From positions 372,001 to 436,000 of the forward strand of contig NZ_ARYH01000003.1 in assembly GCF_000685235.1 (NCBI RefSeq): a DNA stretch of 64,000 nt, written 5' to 3'. This document shows positions 16,906 through 27,244 of this stretch, one piece after another (within the stretch, counting starts at the first letter, position 1; each line of letters begins with the position of its first letter). The translations under genes and the position numbers were made by a program. The notes below the pieces were generated by a model that ran no database searches, had not been told where the DNA came from, and saw nothing but the letters and a program-made list of their open reading frames with translations. This DNA comes from Hyphomonas adhaerens MHS-3 (GTDB lineage: Bacteria; Pseudomonadota; Alphaproteobacteria; Caulobacterales; Hyphomonadaceae).

Positions 16906-17388
16906 CTAGAACGGGATCTCGTCGTCGAGATCGTGGCTGGCGAAGCTTTCCTGCGGACCGCTCATCTGGCGGGCACCGCCGCCCCCTTGCGAATAGCCAC
17001 CGAAATCACCGCCGGCAGACCGACCACCGCCTTCGCCGCGACTGTCGAGCATGGTCAGCGTGGAATTGAAACCGCGCAGAACAACCTCGGTCGTGTACCG
17101 GTCCTGGCCTTCCTTGTCCTGCCATTTGCGGGTCTCAAGCTGGCCTTCGATGTACAGTTTCGAGCCCTTTTTCACATAGTTCTGAACCACGCGGACAAGG
17201 CCTTCGCTGAACACGGCAATACGGTGCCACTCGGTCTTCTCGCGGCGTTCCCCGGTGTTCTTGTCTTTCCAGGTTTCGGACGTTGCGAGCGAGAAGCTGG
17301 CGACCTGTCCACCGTTCTGGAACTGGCGAACCTCAGGGTCCTGCCCGACATTTCCTACGAGGATGACCTTGTTTACCGATCCTGCCAT
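16906..17388 (-). CDS. ssb: Single-stranded DNA-binding protein
   Basis: 160 residues from the ATG at 17388, which has GGAG 8 bases upstream; the frame stays open farther 5' but that extension has no SSB similarity. The OB fold starts [20 protein letters not shown] and contains [13 protein letters not shown] and [21 protein letters not shown] glycine-rich linker follows, and the C-terminal acidic tip is DLDDEIPF, the docking peptide for repair and replication partners. An imperfect LexA-type box lies 115 bases upstream. Confidence 0.97.
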   Translation of the reverse strand: MAGSVNKVILVGNVGQDPEVRQFQNGGQVASFSLATSETWKDKNTGERREKTEWHRIAVFSEGLVRVVQNYVKKGSKLYIEGQLETRKWQDKEGQDRYTTEVVLRGFNSTLTMLDSRGEGGGRSAGGDFGGYSQGGGGARQMSGPQESFASHDLDDEIPF

Positions 17389-17502
17389 GACTTCGCTCCG
17401 ATCATTCTGCTTCCGAATCAAGTTGCCACCATATCGCCGACGGCTCCGGCTGTCGCTGACGAGTTCAGCGGTATTCACAAAGGATTGCTGCGTCAAGAGA
17501 AT

Positions 17503-17517
17503 GTTTCTGTTTTGTTC
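17503..17517 (-). promoter_or_regulatory. Imperfect LexA-type box before ssb
   Basis: On the plus strand GTTT (17503-17506) and GTTC (17514-17517) are separated by 7 bases. This is one mismatch from the alphaproteobacterial SOS box GTTC-N7-GTTC. It lies 115 bases upstream of ssb, about the same distance as the perfect box before uvrA. It could also act on the plus-strand PAP2 gene, 153 bases away. Confidence 0.4.
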
Positions 17518-17670
17518 TATTAGCTGCCGCCGCTCAGCGATCTGCTCCTGCAGCAACCGGACCATGGCCGCCCCGCCTGCAGTGGAAAAGCAAACAGGGG
17601 AAGTCCGAAAGTTCAACATTTCGGGGAAGAGCCAAACCGCTTCTTAAGCGAATTCAACTATAGCGGAGCG

Positions 17671-18762
17671 ATGACAAACCGCAGCCTGACCGCCAGCGTT
17701 AAATCCCGGTTCCTTGCGGACCGCATGATTCCGGTGCGCCTGGATTTTCGGTTGATGGCAGTTGTTTTCGCAGGCCTGACCGCTTGGCTGCTGCTGGCGA
17801 TGATCATGAAAAATTTGATCCACGGCGCTGAAGGCTCCGCCGCTTCTGCGACCTCAGCTTATTACAGCTATACGGTACGTAACACGACGCGGTTCTTCGA
17901 AGGCGTCATGTTGATCGGCCTCCTGACACTTCTCCCCCAGATCCGCAATGAAGAGCTGAAAGTCGTGGCGCGGCGGATATACTCACGCAACCGCGACGCG
18001 CTCACTGCCGCACCATTCATGGTTCTCGCAGGAGTGGTTTCTTTCGGCCTCATGATGTCTTCTTACTCAACGGTGAAGGCCCGGATTCCCTCGATCGTTC
18101 CATTTGCGTGGGACGATACTCTGGCCGCGTGGGACGCATCCCTCTTTTTTGGCACAGACCCATGGAAACTGTTTGAGTGGGTCTACGAGATCCCGCCGAT
18201 CATCATCACGCTCGATTTTCTGTACGATGTCTGGGCAGCGCTCCTGGTGGGCAGCTGGATCACCTGTTTCGTGGCAACCGGGATCGAACGGGCCCGGCGA
18301 CTGCGATATTGCCTTTCCCTCATGATGACCTGGTTCATCGGCGGCAACCTGCTCGCCCTGTTTTTTTCATCTGCCGGCCCCTGTTTTTATGAACATGTCA
18401 GCACAGACCCGGCTCGCTACGCCGACCTGATGACACACCTGCACTCACTACCGGCGCTTCGTAACACCGGGATGCAGGACATGCTCTGGGACACGTTCAA
18501 GCAAGACGGGATTGGCATTGGCGGCATTTCCGCCTTCCCCAGCATGCATTGCGCCACGGCCTTCCTCTTCGTTCTCATGTTCGGACGAACACCTGTCTGG
18601 CGGACCATCACCACCGCTTATTTCGTGGCCATACTGTTGGGCTCATTCATCCTGGGCTGGCACTATATGATCGATGGGCTCGCAGGTGCCGCAGTTGCTT
18701 TCGTATGCTGGAAACTCGGCGGGCTTGCTGTCGCGCGGATCTACCCTCCTGAAGCAAAATAG
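17671..18762 (+). CDS. PAP2-superfamily (Aur1/Ipt1-like) membrane protein
   Basis: 363 residues with about six to seven hydrophobic spans. The PAP2_3 (inositolphosphotransferase Aur1/Ipt1-like) signatures are visible: SSAGPCFYE near 230, GGISAFPSMHCATA near 290 (with the catalytic-type histidine) and LGWHYMIDGLAG near 330 (second histidine and aspartate). The family hydrolyses or transfers lipid phosphates, and here it may act on phospholipid or sphingolipid head groups. The active site would face the periplasm. It stands alone between the divergent ssb promoter region and uvrA. Confidence 0.82.
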   Translation: MTNRSLTASVKSRFLADRMIPVRLDFRLMAVVFAGLTAWLLLAMIMKNLIHGAEGSAASATSAYYSYTVRNTTRFFEGVMLIGLLTLLPQIRNEELKVVARRIYSRNRDALTAAPFMVLAGVVSFGLMMSSYSTVKARIPSIVPFAWDDTLAAWDASLFFGTDPWKLFEWVYEIPPIIITLDFLYDVWAALLVGSWITCFVATGIERARRLRYCLSLMMTWFIGGNLLALFFSSAGPCFYEHVSTDPARYADLMTHLHSLPALRNTGMQDMLWDTFKQDGIGIGGISAFPSMHCATAFLFVLMFGRTPVWRTITTAYFVAILLGSFILGWHYMIDGLAGAAVAFVCWKLGGLAVARIYPPEAK

Positions 18763-18778
18763 CTGCTCTCGCAGCGAG

Positions 18779-18793
18779 GTTCTCTTTTTGTTC
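18779..18793 (+). promoter_or_regulatory. LexA (SOS) box before uvrA
   Basis: A perfect direct repeat GTTC (18779-18782), 7 bases (TCTTTTT), GTTC (18790-18793). This is the LexA operator form of alphaproteobacteria, unlike the palindromic box of E. coli. It lies 111 bases before the uvrA start and 17 bases after the PAP2 stop. SOS control of uvrA is well established in other bacteria, so the match is probably functional. Confidence 0.8.
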
Positions 18794-18903
18794 TTGCTGT
18801 AATTATGGACTCGCAACACACATTGGCTCTAGCAAAGACCCAATACCGTTCGCAGACGTAACGAGCAAACAGCCCGAAAGTCCTCGCCCCGAAAGTCTCC
18901 ATC

Positions 18904-21900
18904 ATGGCCGAGTCCCCCTTCATCCGCGTTCGCGGCGCCAAGGAACACAATCTCAAGAACATCGACGTGGACATTCCCCGCGGCGAGTTGGTGGTGATGA
19001 CCGGCCTGTCGGGGTCGGGAAAGTCCTCGCTGGCGTTCGACACGATCTATGCCGAAGGCCAGCGCCGCTATGTCGAGAGCCTGTCCGCCTATGCGCGCCA
19101 GTTCCTGGAACTGATGCAGAAGCCGGATGTCGAGAGCATCGAGGGTCTCTCGCCCGCCATTTCGATCGAGCAGAAGACGACCAGCCGCAATCCGCGCTCC
19201 ACCGTCGGCACGGTGACAGAGATCTATGACTATATGCGCCTTCTCTGGGCGCGTGTCGGCGTCCCCTATTCCCCGGCGACGGGCCTGCCCATCGAGAGCC
19301 AGACCATCAGCCAGATGGTGGACCGTACGCTGGACCTGCCGGAAGGCTCACGCCTTTACCTGCTGGCGCCGATCGTCCGTGGCCGGAAGGGGGAATACCG
19401 CAAGGAATTCGCCGAACTTCTCAAGAATGGCTACCAGCGCGTAAAAGTGGACGGGGAGTTCTACGAACTCGAAAGCCCCCCCAAGCTGGACAAGAAATAC
19501 AAGCACGACATCGACGTCGTGGTGGACCGGATTGTCGTTCGCGAGGGCATGGAACAGCGCCTTGCCGAAAGCTTCGAAACGGCGCTCAGCCTCGCAGACG
19601 GCATCACCATCGCGGAATTTGCCGACAAGGCGGATGACGAAAAAGAGCCGCGCCGCGTCACCTTCAGCGCCAATTTCGCCTGCCCGGTCTCAGGTTTCAC
19701 CATTCCGGAAATCGAGCCGCGCCTGTTCTCGTTCAACAACCCGTTCGGCGCCTGCCCGACTTGCGACGGGCTCGGCCAACAGCTGAAAATCGATGCCGGT
19801 CTTGTCGTGCCGGACAAGGATCTGGACCTGATGAATGGCGCCATCGCGCCTTGGGCCAAATCAACCTCGCCTTATCAGACCCAGACACTACAGGCCCTGG
19901 CGGATCATTACGGGTTTGACCTCAAAAGCCCGTGGAACAAGCTGTCAAAGACCGTGCAGGATGTCATCCTTTTCGGCACGGGCGAGGAAGAGATCGACTT
20001 CGTCTACGATGACGGCATGCGCCGCTATGAAGTGACGAAGACGTTCGAAGGCGTCGTCCCGAACCTGGAACGCCGCTATCGCGAAACCGACAGCCAGTGG
20101 GTGCGTGAAGAGATCGGCAAATTCCAGGCGGCTGCGCCCTGCCCGGCATGTGGTGGAAAACGCCTGAAACCCGAAGCGCTGGCCGTGAAGATTGCCGGGC
20201 TCGATATTTCCGATGCCGGACAATTCTCGATCCGCGAAGCCGGTGAATGGTTCGCCGTCGCGCACAAGACGCTGACCAAACAGCAGAACCAGATCGCGTC
20301 GCGCATCCTGAAGGAAATCAATGATCGCCTGATCTTCCTGAACGATGTCGGCCTCGACTATCTCAGCCTCTCGCGCGCTTCCGGCACATTGTCGGGCGGG
20401 GAAAGCCAGCGGATCCGGCTGGCGAGCCAGATCGGCTCCGGCCTGACCGGCGTGCTCTATGTGCTGGACGAGCCCAGCATCGGCCTGCACCAGCGCGACA
20501 ATGAACGCCTGCTGGAAACGCTGAAACGCCTGCGCGATCTCGGCAATTCCGTCATTGTCGTGGAGCACGATGAAGACGCCATCCTCACAGCGGACCATGT
20601 GATCGACATGGGTCCGCGCGCCGGGGTTCATGGCGGAGAAATCATTGCAGAAGGCACACCCGCCGACATCCTGAAATGCAAGGAAAGTCTGACGGCAGAC
20701 TATTTGAACGGCACGCGGGAAATCGCCATCCCCAAGCGCCGCCCGGTGGAGAAGGTCAAACGCAAGGTCACCCTGAAAGGCGCAACGGGCAACAACCTCA
20801 AAAATGTCAATGCAACCATCCCGCTGGGCAGCTTTACCTGCGTGACGGGTGTGTCCGGCGGCGGCAAGTCCACCCTGATCATCGAGACCCTCTACAAGGC
20901 ACTGGCGCGCAAGCTGAACGGGGCCTCCAGCCCGCCGCTGCCTTATGAGAGCATTCAGGGCCTCGAACACCTCGACAAGGTCATCGACATCGACCAGAGC
21001 CCGATCGGGCGCACGCCGCGTTCGAACCCGGCCACCTATACCGGCGCCTTCGGCCCGATCCGCGACTGGTATGCCGGCCTGCCAGAAGCCAAGGCGCGCG
21101 GCTATGCACCAGGGCGGTTCAGCTTCAACGTCAAAGGCGGCCGCTGTGAAGCCTGTGAAGGCGACGGTGTCATCAAGATCGAAATGCACTTCCTGCCGGA
21201 CGTCTACGTCACCTGCGAAACCTGCAAGGGCCAGCGCTACAATCGCGAGACGCTGGAAGTGAAGTTCAAAGGCAAGTCGATTGCCGATGTGCTGGACATG
21301 ACGGTGGAAGACGGGGCGAAATTCTTCTCGGCCGTCCCCGCCATCTCCAATAAGCTGGAAACGCTGAACCGTGTTGGCCTCGGCTACATCAAGGTCGGCC
21401 AGCAGGCGACGACCCTGTCCGGCGGCGAGGCGCAACGCGTCAAGCTGGCCAAGGAACTGTCGAAACGCGCAACCGGCCGCACGCTGTACATTCTGGACGA
21501 GCCGACCACGGGCCTTCACTTCGAAGACGTGCGCAAGCTTCTGGAAGTGCTGCATGAGCTGGTGGATGGCGGCAATACGGTGCTGGTGATCGAGCACAAT
21601 CTGGATGTGGTAAAAACAGCCGACTGGGTGCTGGATATCGGTCCGGAAGGCGGCGACGGGGGCGGTCAGCTGATCGCAGCCGGGACGCCTGAAGATATCG
21701 CGGCCTCAAAGGAAAGCTGGACCGGGCGCTTCCTGGCCGAAACCTTCCGCCGGCAGGATGAACGCCGTGCGGCGCGCAACAAGCGGGCGAAACCGGTCGC
21801 GGCCGCCAAGAAGACAAGCAGCAAGGCTACGGCGAAGAAACCAACTGGCGCCAAACCTGCAGCCAAAAAACCCGCTGCCAAGCAACCCGCCGCGAAGAAA

Positions 21901-21960
21901 GCCCCCGCGAAAACACCTGCCAAGGGCCGCAAAACGAAGGCGGCCAGTTCCGCCAAATAG
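18904..21960 (+). CDS. uvrA: Excinuclease ABC subunit A with lysine/alanine-rich tail
   Basis: 1018 residues. The first ATPase has [16 protein letters not shown] and the second [11 protein letters not shown]. The ABC signatures [18 protein letters not shown] and [16 protein letters not shown] and two LDEP Walker B segments are intact. Zinc-binding cysteines are present in CEACEGDG and CETCKGQR. The first zinc module reads CPVSG in place of CPxCG, losing one cysteine. From about residue 949 a 70-residue tail is a string of [15 protein letters not shown] units, close to histone H1 C-terminal tails. It recognises damaged DNA with UvrB in nucleotide excision repair. A perfect LexA box is 111 bases upstream. 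Confidence 0.97.
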   Translation: MAESPFIRVRGAKEHNLKNIDVDIPRGELVVMTGLSGSGKSSLAFDTIYAEGQRRYVESLSAYARQFLELMQKPDVESIEGLSPAISIEQKTTSRNPRSTVGTVTEIYDYMRLLWARVGVPYSPATGLPIESQTISQMVDRTLDLPEGSRLYLLAPIVRGRKGEYRKEFAELLKNGYQRVKVDGEFYELESPPKLDKKYKHDIDVVVDRIVVREGMEQRLAESFETALSLADGITIAEFADKADDEKEPRRVTFSANFACPVSGFTIPEIEPRLFSFNNPFGACPTCDGLGQQLKIDAGLVVPDKDLDLMNGAIAPWAKSTSPYQTQTLQALADHYGFDLKSPWNKLSKTVQDVILFGTGEEEIDFVYDDGMRRYEVTKTFEGVVPNLERRYRETDSQWVREEIGKFQAAAPCPACGGKRLKPEALAVKIAGLDISDAGQFSIREAGEWFAVAHKTLTKQQNQIASRILKEINDRLIFLNDVGLDYLSLSRASGTLSGGESQRIRLASQIGSGLTGVLYVLDEPSIGLHQRDNERLLETLKRLRDLGNSVIVVEHDEDAILTADHVIDMGPRAGVHGGEIIAEGTPADILKCKESLTADYLNGTREIAIPKRRPVEKVKRKVTLKGATGNNLKNVNATIPLGSFTCVTGVSGGGKSTLIIETLYKALARKLNGASSPPLPYESIQGLEHLDKVIDIDQSPIGRTPRSNPATYTGAFGPIRDWYAGLPEAKARGYAPGRFSFNVKGGRCEACEGDGVIKIEMHFLPDVYVTCETCKGQRYNRETLEVKFKGKSIADVLDMTVEDGAKFFSAVPAISNKLETLNRVGLGYIKVGQQATTLSGGEAQRVKLAKELSKRATGRTLYILDEPTTGLHFEDVRKLLEVLHELVDGGNTVLVIEHNLDVVKTADWVLDIGPEGGDGGGQLIAAGTPEDIAASKESWTGRFLAETFRRQDERRAARNKRAKPVAAAKKTSSKATAKKPTGAKPAAKKPAAKQPAAKKAPAKTPAKGRKTKAASSAK

Positions 21961-21976
21961 TGGAGAGGGTTCCCGC

Positions 21977-22921
21977 CTAGTCGAACTCACCGATCGTGCC
22001 CGCACTGACCCATTCCGGATCGGTGCGCGCGGCAAGAGCGGCCGGCCCACTGAAAATGTGCATCAGCGTGGATTGCGCAACGCTGAAGGCGAGCACGACA
22101 ACCAGCATCGGCGCCCAGAACATGGGGGACGCGACCGCGCCGACAATTGCGCCGTCTGCCGCGTCGCCGTCCATCAGGCCGGGCACCTGCGCTGACAGCA
22201 GGCCAATGCCAAGCGCCGCAAGGAGCAGATAGAACAGGATCAGCACCACGATGGCGATCAGACCGAGCACAATCCACGATCCGACAATCGTCCATCCCTT
22301 GCCCCGGGTGACGCGCCAGGACTCAAAGAAACGGATCTGCCGGTCTCTCACCGTCAGGGCGGCCGCAGCAGAAAGACGCGCGGAAAGCCACAGGACGAGC
22401 AGGATATAGCCAAGCATCAGAACGATGCCGAGCAGCACCGCCAGACCGATTCCATCCGATCCAATCGCCAAACCGGCCAGCACGGGTATCAGCAAGGTCA
22501 CCGCAAACCCGATATACATGCCGATGAACAGCGCAATCCAGATCAGGCCGACAAGCAGCAAGCGCCCTTCATCGGCGCTGATCCGCAATCCGAACCCTTC
22601 CCCACGCATATATCGGCGCTGGTTGGCCCCCTCGAAAGCGACCCAGAGCAGAATACCGAGCGGCATCACCAGAAGACCGCTCAATGACGTGCCGACGGAA
22701 ATGTTTTTCAGGTCTTCAGCATAGCGATCCAGATCCCCGCCGCCGGCAAACATCTGGACGTACGCCTCATAGATTGGCCATTGCAGGATGATCGAGACGG
22801 CCTGCACCAGACACGCCAGCACAGCGTAGGCCAGAGCGAACTTCCACAGGAAGCCTGCCGGTCCCCCGGTCTTCGTGAAATGGGTCACGGCATTTCCGAA
22901 ACTGAATTGTACCGTGTTCAT
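21977..22921 (-). CDS. Multi-span membrane protein, paralogue of the next gene
   Basis: 314 residues with about six hydrophobic spans. Its landmarks match the adjacent 324-residue protein in order. GFLWKFALAYAV corresponds to TFPWKYALAFAG and ANQRRYMRGEGFGLRISADE to TQRRYIRDEDFSIRFGPDE. RDRQIRFFESWRVTRGKGW corresponds to KEGKIAFGDAWIASRGRFW, and the C-terminal FSGPAALAARTDP ends in EFD in both. The two are clearly duplicates. I do not recognise the family; an RRY-containing cytoplasmic loop and a conserved basic loop are the best handles. The gene converges on uvrA with only 16 bases between. Confidence 0.8.
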   Translation of the reverse strand: MNTVQFSFGNAVTHFTKTGGPAGFLWKFALAYAVLACLVQAVSIILQWPIYEAYVQMFAGGGDLDRYAEDLKNISVGTSLSGLLVMPLGILLWVAFEGANQRRYMRGEGFGLRISADEGRLLLVGLIWIALFIGMYIGFAVTLLIPVLAGLAIGSDGIGLAVLLGIVLMLGYILLVLWLSARLSAAAALTVRDRQIRFFESWRVTRGKGWTIVGSWIVLGLIAIVVLILFYLLLAALGIGLLSAQVPGLMDGDAADGAIVGAVASPMFWAPMLVVVLAFSVAQSTLMHIFSGPAALAARTDPEWVSAGTIGEFD

Positions 22922-22932
22922 GTGCCTGCGCC

Positions 22933-23907
22933 TTAATCGAATTCCGCCAGATTGAGCGTCTGATCGACACTGCCGCGCGGATCATGCCGCGCTGCGAAGG
23001 CCGCCGGTCCGTTCACAAAGTGCATCAGCAAGCCTGACATGAAGTAGCGCAAGAATGTGTAGATCAGCAGCCCCACGACCACCCCGGGCGTAAACAGGCT
23101 TTTCAGTCCGGATAAATCGTCCACTAAACTCGCGGAATTCATGAAAAGGGGCATCACCAGCATTTCCAGAATGGTTGAGACGAAGCCAACCGCCATGCCG
23201 CCAATGATCGCGAGGATGAGGTACGCCCCGAGGATCGGCCAGAACCGGCCGCGAGACGCAATCCATGCATCGCCGAAGGCAATTTTGCCTTCCTTCAGGG
23301 TCATGGCGAACACGGGCGCAAACCGCGTCGCAAAGAAGATATAGACCGGCAAAGTCAGCAGGAAGAACACCGAAACGATACCAGCACGGCCCAGCATGGA
23401 CATTGCCAGCTGCTCCTCGGTGATGTCCCCGTGATAGAAATCCGTGATCAGGCTGAAGGCGGGCAGCATCACGAGCAGCGGCAGGACATAAATGACTGAA
23501 AGCGCGAGAAACCAGACAAGGCCGGCCCCCATCATCCGCACCTCGTCGGGGCCGAAACGGATCGAAAAGTCCTCATCCCGGATATACCGCCGCTGGGTGG
23601 CGGTCATGAACATGGCCCAGACAACCAGGCTGGCGCCCCCGCCCACGATCGCCGTTGGCAGCAGGCTGCTGAACAAGTTGGACATCGCCCCGAAGATCAC
23701 AGCCGGATCATCAATCCCGGATTGATCCAGCTGCTCTACCGTCTCAATGAAACCGAGCAGCGTGTCTTTCACCAGCCAGAAAAACAAGGCCGACAGCGCC
23801 GTGCTGACTCCGGCAAAAGCCAAGGCGTATTTCCAGGGGAAGGTCCGCACATATGCCGCGCGGAACCCGAACATCAACGCACCGTCGAACGTGAACTGGC
23901 TTGCCAT
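22933..23907 (-). CDS. Multi-span membrane protein, paralogue of its neighbour
   Basis: 324 residues from the ATG at 23907, with a GAGGG sequence about 9 bases upstream; a much longer upstream frame runs across the preceding gene and was discarded. About six hydrophobic spans. The RRYIRDED loop (near residue 100) and FVNGPAAFAARHDP plus the final EFD match the 314-residue neighbour. It is 11 bases upstream of that gene and 53 bases downstream of a third membrane gene, all on the minus strand, which suggests one transcript. Function unknown. Confidence 0.82.
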   Translation of the reverse strand: MASQFTFDGALMFGFRAAYVRTFPWKYALAFAGVSTALSALFFWLVKDTLLGFIETVEQLDQSGIDDPAVIFGAMSNLFSSLLPTAIVGGGASLVVWAMFMTATQRRYIRDEDFSIRFGPDEVRMMGAGLVWFLALSVIYVLPLLVMLPAFSLITDFYHGDITEEQLAMSMLGRAGIVSVFFLLTLPVYIFFATRFAPVFAMTLKEGKIAFGDAWIASRGRFWPILGAYLILAIIGGMAVGFVSTILEMLVMPLFMNSASLVDDLSGLKSLFTPGVVVGLLIYTFLRYFMSGLLMHFVNGPAAFAARHDPRGSVDQTLNLAEFD

Positions 23908-23960
23908 GTTGCATCCCTCGCTTGACCCCTGAGGCGGGAAACTAAGCCGGTTTCGGGCGC

Positions 23961-24791
23961 TTAGGCAACGCTGGCGGGGGGATGCATGGCCCGCAATGCC
24001 GCCACGGCCAGGCCATGGCCCGCCAGGATAAACGGTACCTGCAGCAACAGGCCGCTGACCCCGGTCGCAAACACGGCAATCTCTCCCTGACCGGCCGCAT
24101 TGACGATGACGAGGTTGACGACATAGCCCACCAGGAACGGCAGGACATGCGTGGCGAGGCTCGCCGCACCGAAGCGCACCACGTCCCCCTTCGTCCAGCG
24201 CCAGGTGCGGAACACCATGACCCGCCCTGTCTGGACCGTTGCGGCCCCGGCCATCAAAAGGCGCAAGGCCAGAAAGGCCAGTCCGCCAAGCCCGGCGGCA
24301 TAGACGATGGAGAGCGCCCAGCCATAGGGCGTCGACATCATGCCCGCCAGCGCAGCCGGAATCTGCTGGTCCGCCCCTTCGGCTGCCAGATCCACCAGAC
24401 CGGACAATTGCAACATCACGACGCCGAAAATGCCGACAAAGAAAAAGACAAAAAAACCAATGAAGAAGAAGGCGAGATAGATGGCGAGGTTCATATGCAT
24501 CAAGGCCATGAAGGCCCCTTTGGCATCCGGAATCATCGCCCGGTAGATCATCAGGGACGCCTGCACCCCTGCCAGGAAAAAGACGACCAGCGCGGCCAGC
24601 GCCAGCATCGTCCCGCCGGCGCCAGTGGTCAGCGCCCATTTGTAGAAACCGCCCATCAGCGCCAGCAGGGCCAGCCATGGCAGGCCCGGCAGGGCGGCCT
24701 GGGCCGCAAGGCGCCAGGCCTGCCCAATCAGATCCGGAATGGACGGCGACGCCGCCGGGGATGACGTATTTGAATCCATGCAGAATGCCAT
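23961..24791 (-). CDS. Multi-span membrane protein, first of the three-gene group
   Basis: 276 residues if started at 24791 (GGGAG 4 bases upstream); the ATG at 24779 would give 272. About six hydrophobic spans, including a phenylalanine-rich one ([19 protein letters not shown]). An [14 protein letters not shown] loop resembles the SWRVTRGKGW and AWIASRGRFW loops of the next two genes, so it is probably a more distant relative; it lacks their GPAA...EFD C-terminus. Function unknown. It is divergent from trmFO, with 66 bases between the starts. Confidence 0.75.
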   Translation of the reverse strand: MAFCMDSNTSSPAASPSIPDLIGQAWRLAAQAALPGLPWLALLALMGGFYKWALTTGAGGTMLALAALVVFFLAGVQASLMIYRAMIPDAKGAFMALMHMNLAIYLAFFFIGFFVFFFVGIFGVVMLQLSGLVDLAAEGADQQIPAALAGMMSTPYGWALSIVYAAGLGGLAFLALRLLMAGAATVQTGRVMVFRTWRWTKGDVVRFGAASLATHVLPFLVGYVVNLVIVNAAGQGEIAVFATGVSGLLLQVPFILAGHGLAVAALRAMHPPASVA

Positions 24792-24857
24792 ACCGCTCCC
24801 GGGCGCAGCCGCAAACCCCGTCTTGACGGAACCGACCGGCCTGCGCATGTCCCGCTC

Positions 24858-26261
24858 ATGAGCATCAAACCTATCCATATCATCGGCGGCGGCATGGCCG
24901 GATCGGAAGCGGCCTGGCAGGCGGCAAATGCCGGCGTGCCGGTCATCCTGCACGAAATGCGCGGCGTAAAAGGCACGGAAGCCCACCAGACGGACAAACT
25001 GGCCGAGCTTGTCTGTTCGAACTCGTTCCGCTCCGACGATCATACGGCAAACGCCGTCGGCGTGCTTCACGAAGAGATGCGCCGCGCGAACGGGGTGATC
25101 ATTTCCACCGCGGCAGAACACCAGGTGCCCGCGGGCAGCGCGCTGGCGGTCGACCGGGAGGGGTTTGCCGAAGCGGTCACCGCAAAACTCGAAGCCCACC
25201 CGAACGTGACCATTGTCCGCGAAGAAATTGCCGGCATCCCGCCGGAAGACTGGGACAGCGTGATCGTCGCCACCGGCCCGCTGACATCCATTCCGCTGGC
25301 CGAGGCAATTCATGCCCACACGGGCGAGGATGATCTCGCCTTCTTCGACGCCATCGCTCCGATCATCTATTTCGACAGCATCGACATGTCGAAAGCCTGG
25401 CGCCAGAGCCGGTATGACAAGCCGGGGCCCGGCGGCGACACGGCGGCCTATATCAACTGTCCGCTGACGGAAGAGCAATATAACGCCTTCATCGACGCGC
25501 TGATCGCGGGCGAGAAGACCGAATTCCGCGACTGGGAAAAGGACACGCCCTATTTCGAAGGCTGCCTGCCCATCGAAGTCATGGCGGAACGGGGCCGGGA
25601 GACGCTGCGCTTCGGCCCGATGAAGCCGGTTGGCCTGACCAATCCGCACCAGCCGGACGTGAAGGCCCACGCCATCGTCCAGCTGCGCCAGGACAATGCC
25701 CTCGGCACGCTGTGGAACATGGTCGGGTTCCAGACCAAGCTGAAATACGGCGCACAGACCGACATCTTCCGCATGATCCCCGGTCTTGAGAAGGCCGAGT
25801 TCGCGCGCCTCGGCGGCATCCACCGCAACACGTTCCTGAACTCACCCAAGCTGCTCGACGCCCAGCTGCGCATGAAATCCATGCCGCGCCTGCGCTTTGC
25901 CGGACAGGTCACCGGCGTGGAAGGCTATGTCGAGAGTGCGGCCATGGGCCTGCTCGCCGGACGCTTCGCCGCCGCAGAACGCCTCGGCCGTACGCTGGAC
26001 GCGCCGCCGCCGACAACGGCGCTCGGCGCGCTCGTCACGCACATCACGGGCGGCCACCTCGAAGGCAAACAGACCTTCCAGCCGATGAACGTCAATTTCG
26101 GACTCTTCCCGGATATCGCCGAATTCCCGAAGACCGACGAAAACGGCAAGCGCCTGCGCGGCAAGGCGAAAGGCCGGGCCAAGAAAGGCGCCCAGGCGGC
26201 GCGCGCGTTAAGCGATATCGATGCGTGGCTGGCCGGGCAGAGCCTCGTCGCAGCGGAGTAG
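24858..26261 (+). CDS. trmFO: Folate-dependent tRNA (uracil-54) methyltransferase
   Basis: 467 residues. TrmFO uses methylene-tetrahydrofolate and FAD to make ribothymidine-54 in tRNA. The FAD motif [11 protein letters not shown] is at residues 9-19. The two conserved cysteines appear in [11 protein letters not shown] and [13 protein letters not shown], and [33 protein letters not shown] and [16 protein letters not shown] follow as in the family. The C-terminus has a basic segment ([14 protein letters not shown]). Five bases separate its stop from the next ATG. Confidence 0.97.
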   Translation: MSIKPIHIIGGGMAGSEAAWQAANAGVPVILHEMRGVKGTEAHQTDKLAELVCSNSFRSDDHTANAVGVLHEEMRRANGVIISTAAEHQVPAGSALAVDREGFAEAVTAKLEAHPNVTIVREEIAGIPPEDWDSVIVATGPLTSIPLAEAIHAHTGEDDLAFFDAIAPIIYFDSIDMSKAWRQSRYDKPGPGGDTAAYINCPLTEEQYNAFIDALIAGEKTEFRDWEKDTPYFEGCLPIEVMAERGRETLRFGPMKPVGLTNPHQPDVKAHAIVQLRQDNALGTLWNMVGFQTKLKYGAQTDIFRMIPGLEKAEFARLGGIHRNTFLNSPKLLDAQLRMKSMPRLRFAGQVTGVEGYVESAAMGLLAGRFAAAERLGRTLDAPPPTTALGALVTHITGGHLEGKQTFQPMNVNFGLFPDIAEFPKTDENGKRLRGKAKGRAKKGAQAARALSDIDAWLAGQSLVAAE

Positions 26262-26266
26262 CGGCA

Positions 26267-27244
26267 ATGCGGCTGCTGCTAACCGGATCCACTGGCTGGC
26301 TGGGCCGCCATCTTGCCCCACGGCTGGCCGCTCTCGGCCATGAAGTTACCGGGCTGGACGTCGCGCCCGGTCCGCACACACAGGTGACCGGAAGCGTGGC
26401 CGACCGGGCCCTGATCGACCAGATCTTCAGCAATCGCGGCATTGAGGCCGTGATCCATGCCGGCGCCCTGCACAAGCCAGACATCGCCCGCTTCCCGGCC
26501 CGCGCCTTTATCGACACCAATGTCACCGGCACACTGAACCTGCTGGAGGCCGCCGTCGCCGCCGGGCACGACCGGTTTGTGATGACATCCACCACATCCC
26601 TGATGATCTCACAGGCCGTGCGCGACGAGGTCAGCGAAGAAGCCGTCTGGATGGATGAGACTTACGCGCCGCTGGCGCCTCGCAACATCTATGGCGTCAC
26701 CAAGCTTGCCGCCGAGTCTCTGTGCCGCCAGGTCCATGGCGAGACGGGCCTTGGCGTCGTCATCCTGCGCACCTCGCGGTTCTTCCCGGAAGACGACGAC
26801 ACCCACAGCGACCCGCCACCAGAGAACCTGAAAGCCATCGAATTCCTGCACCGCCGTCTGACGGTGGAAGACGCCGCCGAAGCGCATGTCGTCGCGCTGG
26901 AGAAAGCCGTGGAGATCGGCTTCGGCCTCTATATCGCCTCAGCGCCCACACCTTTCACGCGCGAAGATTGTGCGGCGTTGAAGGCCGACGCTGCTGGAGT
27001 GGTGGCAAGGTATTTCCCGGAAGCACCTGACCTCTTCGCCAGAAAAGGCTGGAAACTCCCCGCCTCCATCGGCCGGGTCTATGATGCCGCGCGGATGGAA
27101 CGCGATCTCGGCTTCCGCTGCCGTACGGATTTCGCCGCGATCCTGAACGCCCTGAAATCTGGTGACCCGATGCCCTTCGCCCATGACGGCGGCTTCGTCT
27201 CACCCAGCACGCTGGGCGCGTCGCTGATCACGGGTGGCGCCTAG
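26267..27244 (+). CDS. NAD-dependent epimerase/dehydratase family protein
   Basis: 325 residues from the ATG at 26267, directly after trmFO. The extended-SDR Rossmann motif is LLLTGSTGWLGRHL, the NAD-binding DVAPGPHTQVTGSVAD segment follows, and the active site is TSTTSLM with YGVTKLAAE. A nucleotide sugar or related substrate is usual for the family but not defined here. Its stop shares four bases (CTAG) with the stop of the convergent gene at 27241. Co-transcription with trmFO is likely from the 5-base gap. Confidence 0.88.
   Translation: MRLLLTGSTGWLGRHLAPRLAALGHEVTGLDVAPGPHTQVTGSVADRALIDQIFSNRGIEAVIHAGALHKPDIARFPARAFIDTNVTGTLNLLEAAVAAGHDRFVMTSTTSLMISQAVRDEVSEEAVWMDETYAPLAPRNIYGVTKLAAESLCRQVHGETGLGVVILRTSRFFPEDDDTHSDPPPENLKAIEFLHRRLTVEDAAEAHVVALEKAVEIGFGLYIASAPTPFTREDCAALKADAAGVVARYFPEAPDLFARKGWKLPASIGRVYDAARMERDLGFRCRTDFAAILNALKSGDPMPFAHDGGFVSPSTLGASLITGGA

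Noticed and set aside
19945..21597. Long minus-strand frame opposite uvrA
   Set aside because: It is antisense to uvrA and has shadow-frame composition.
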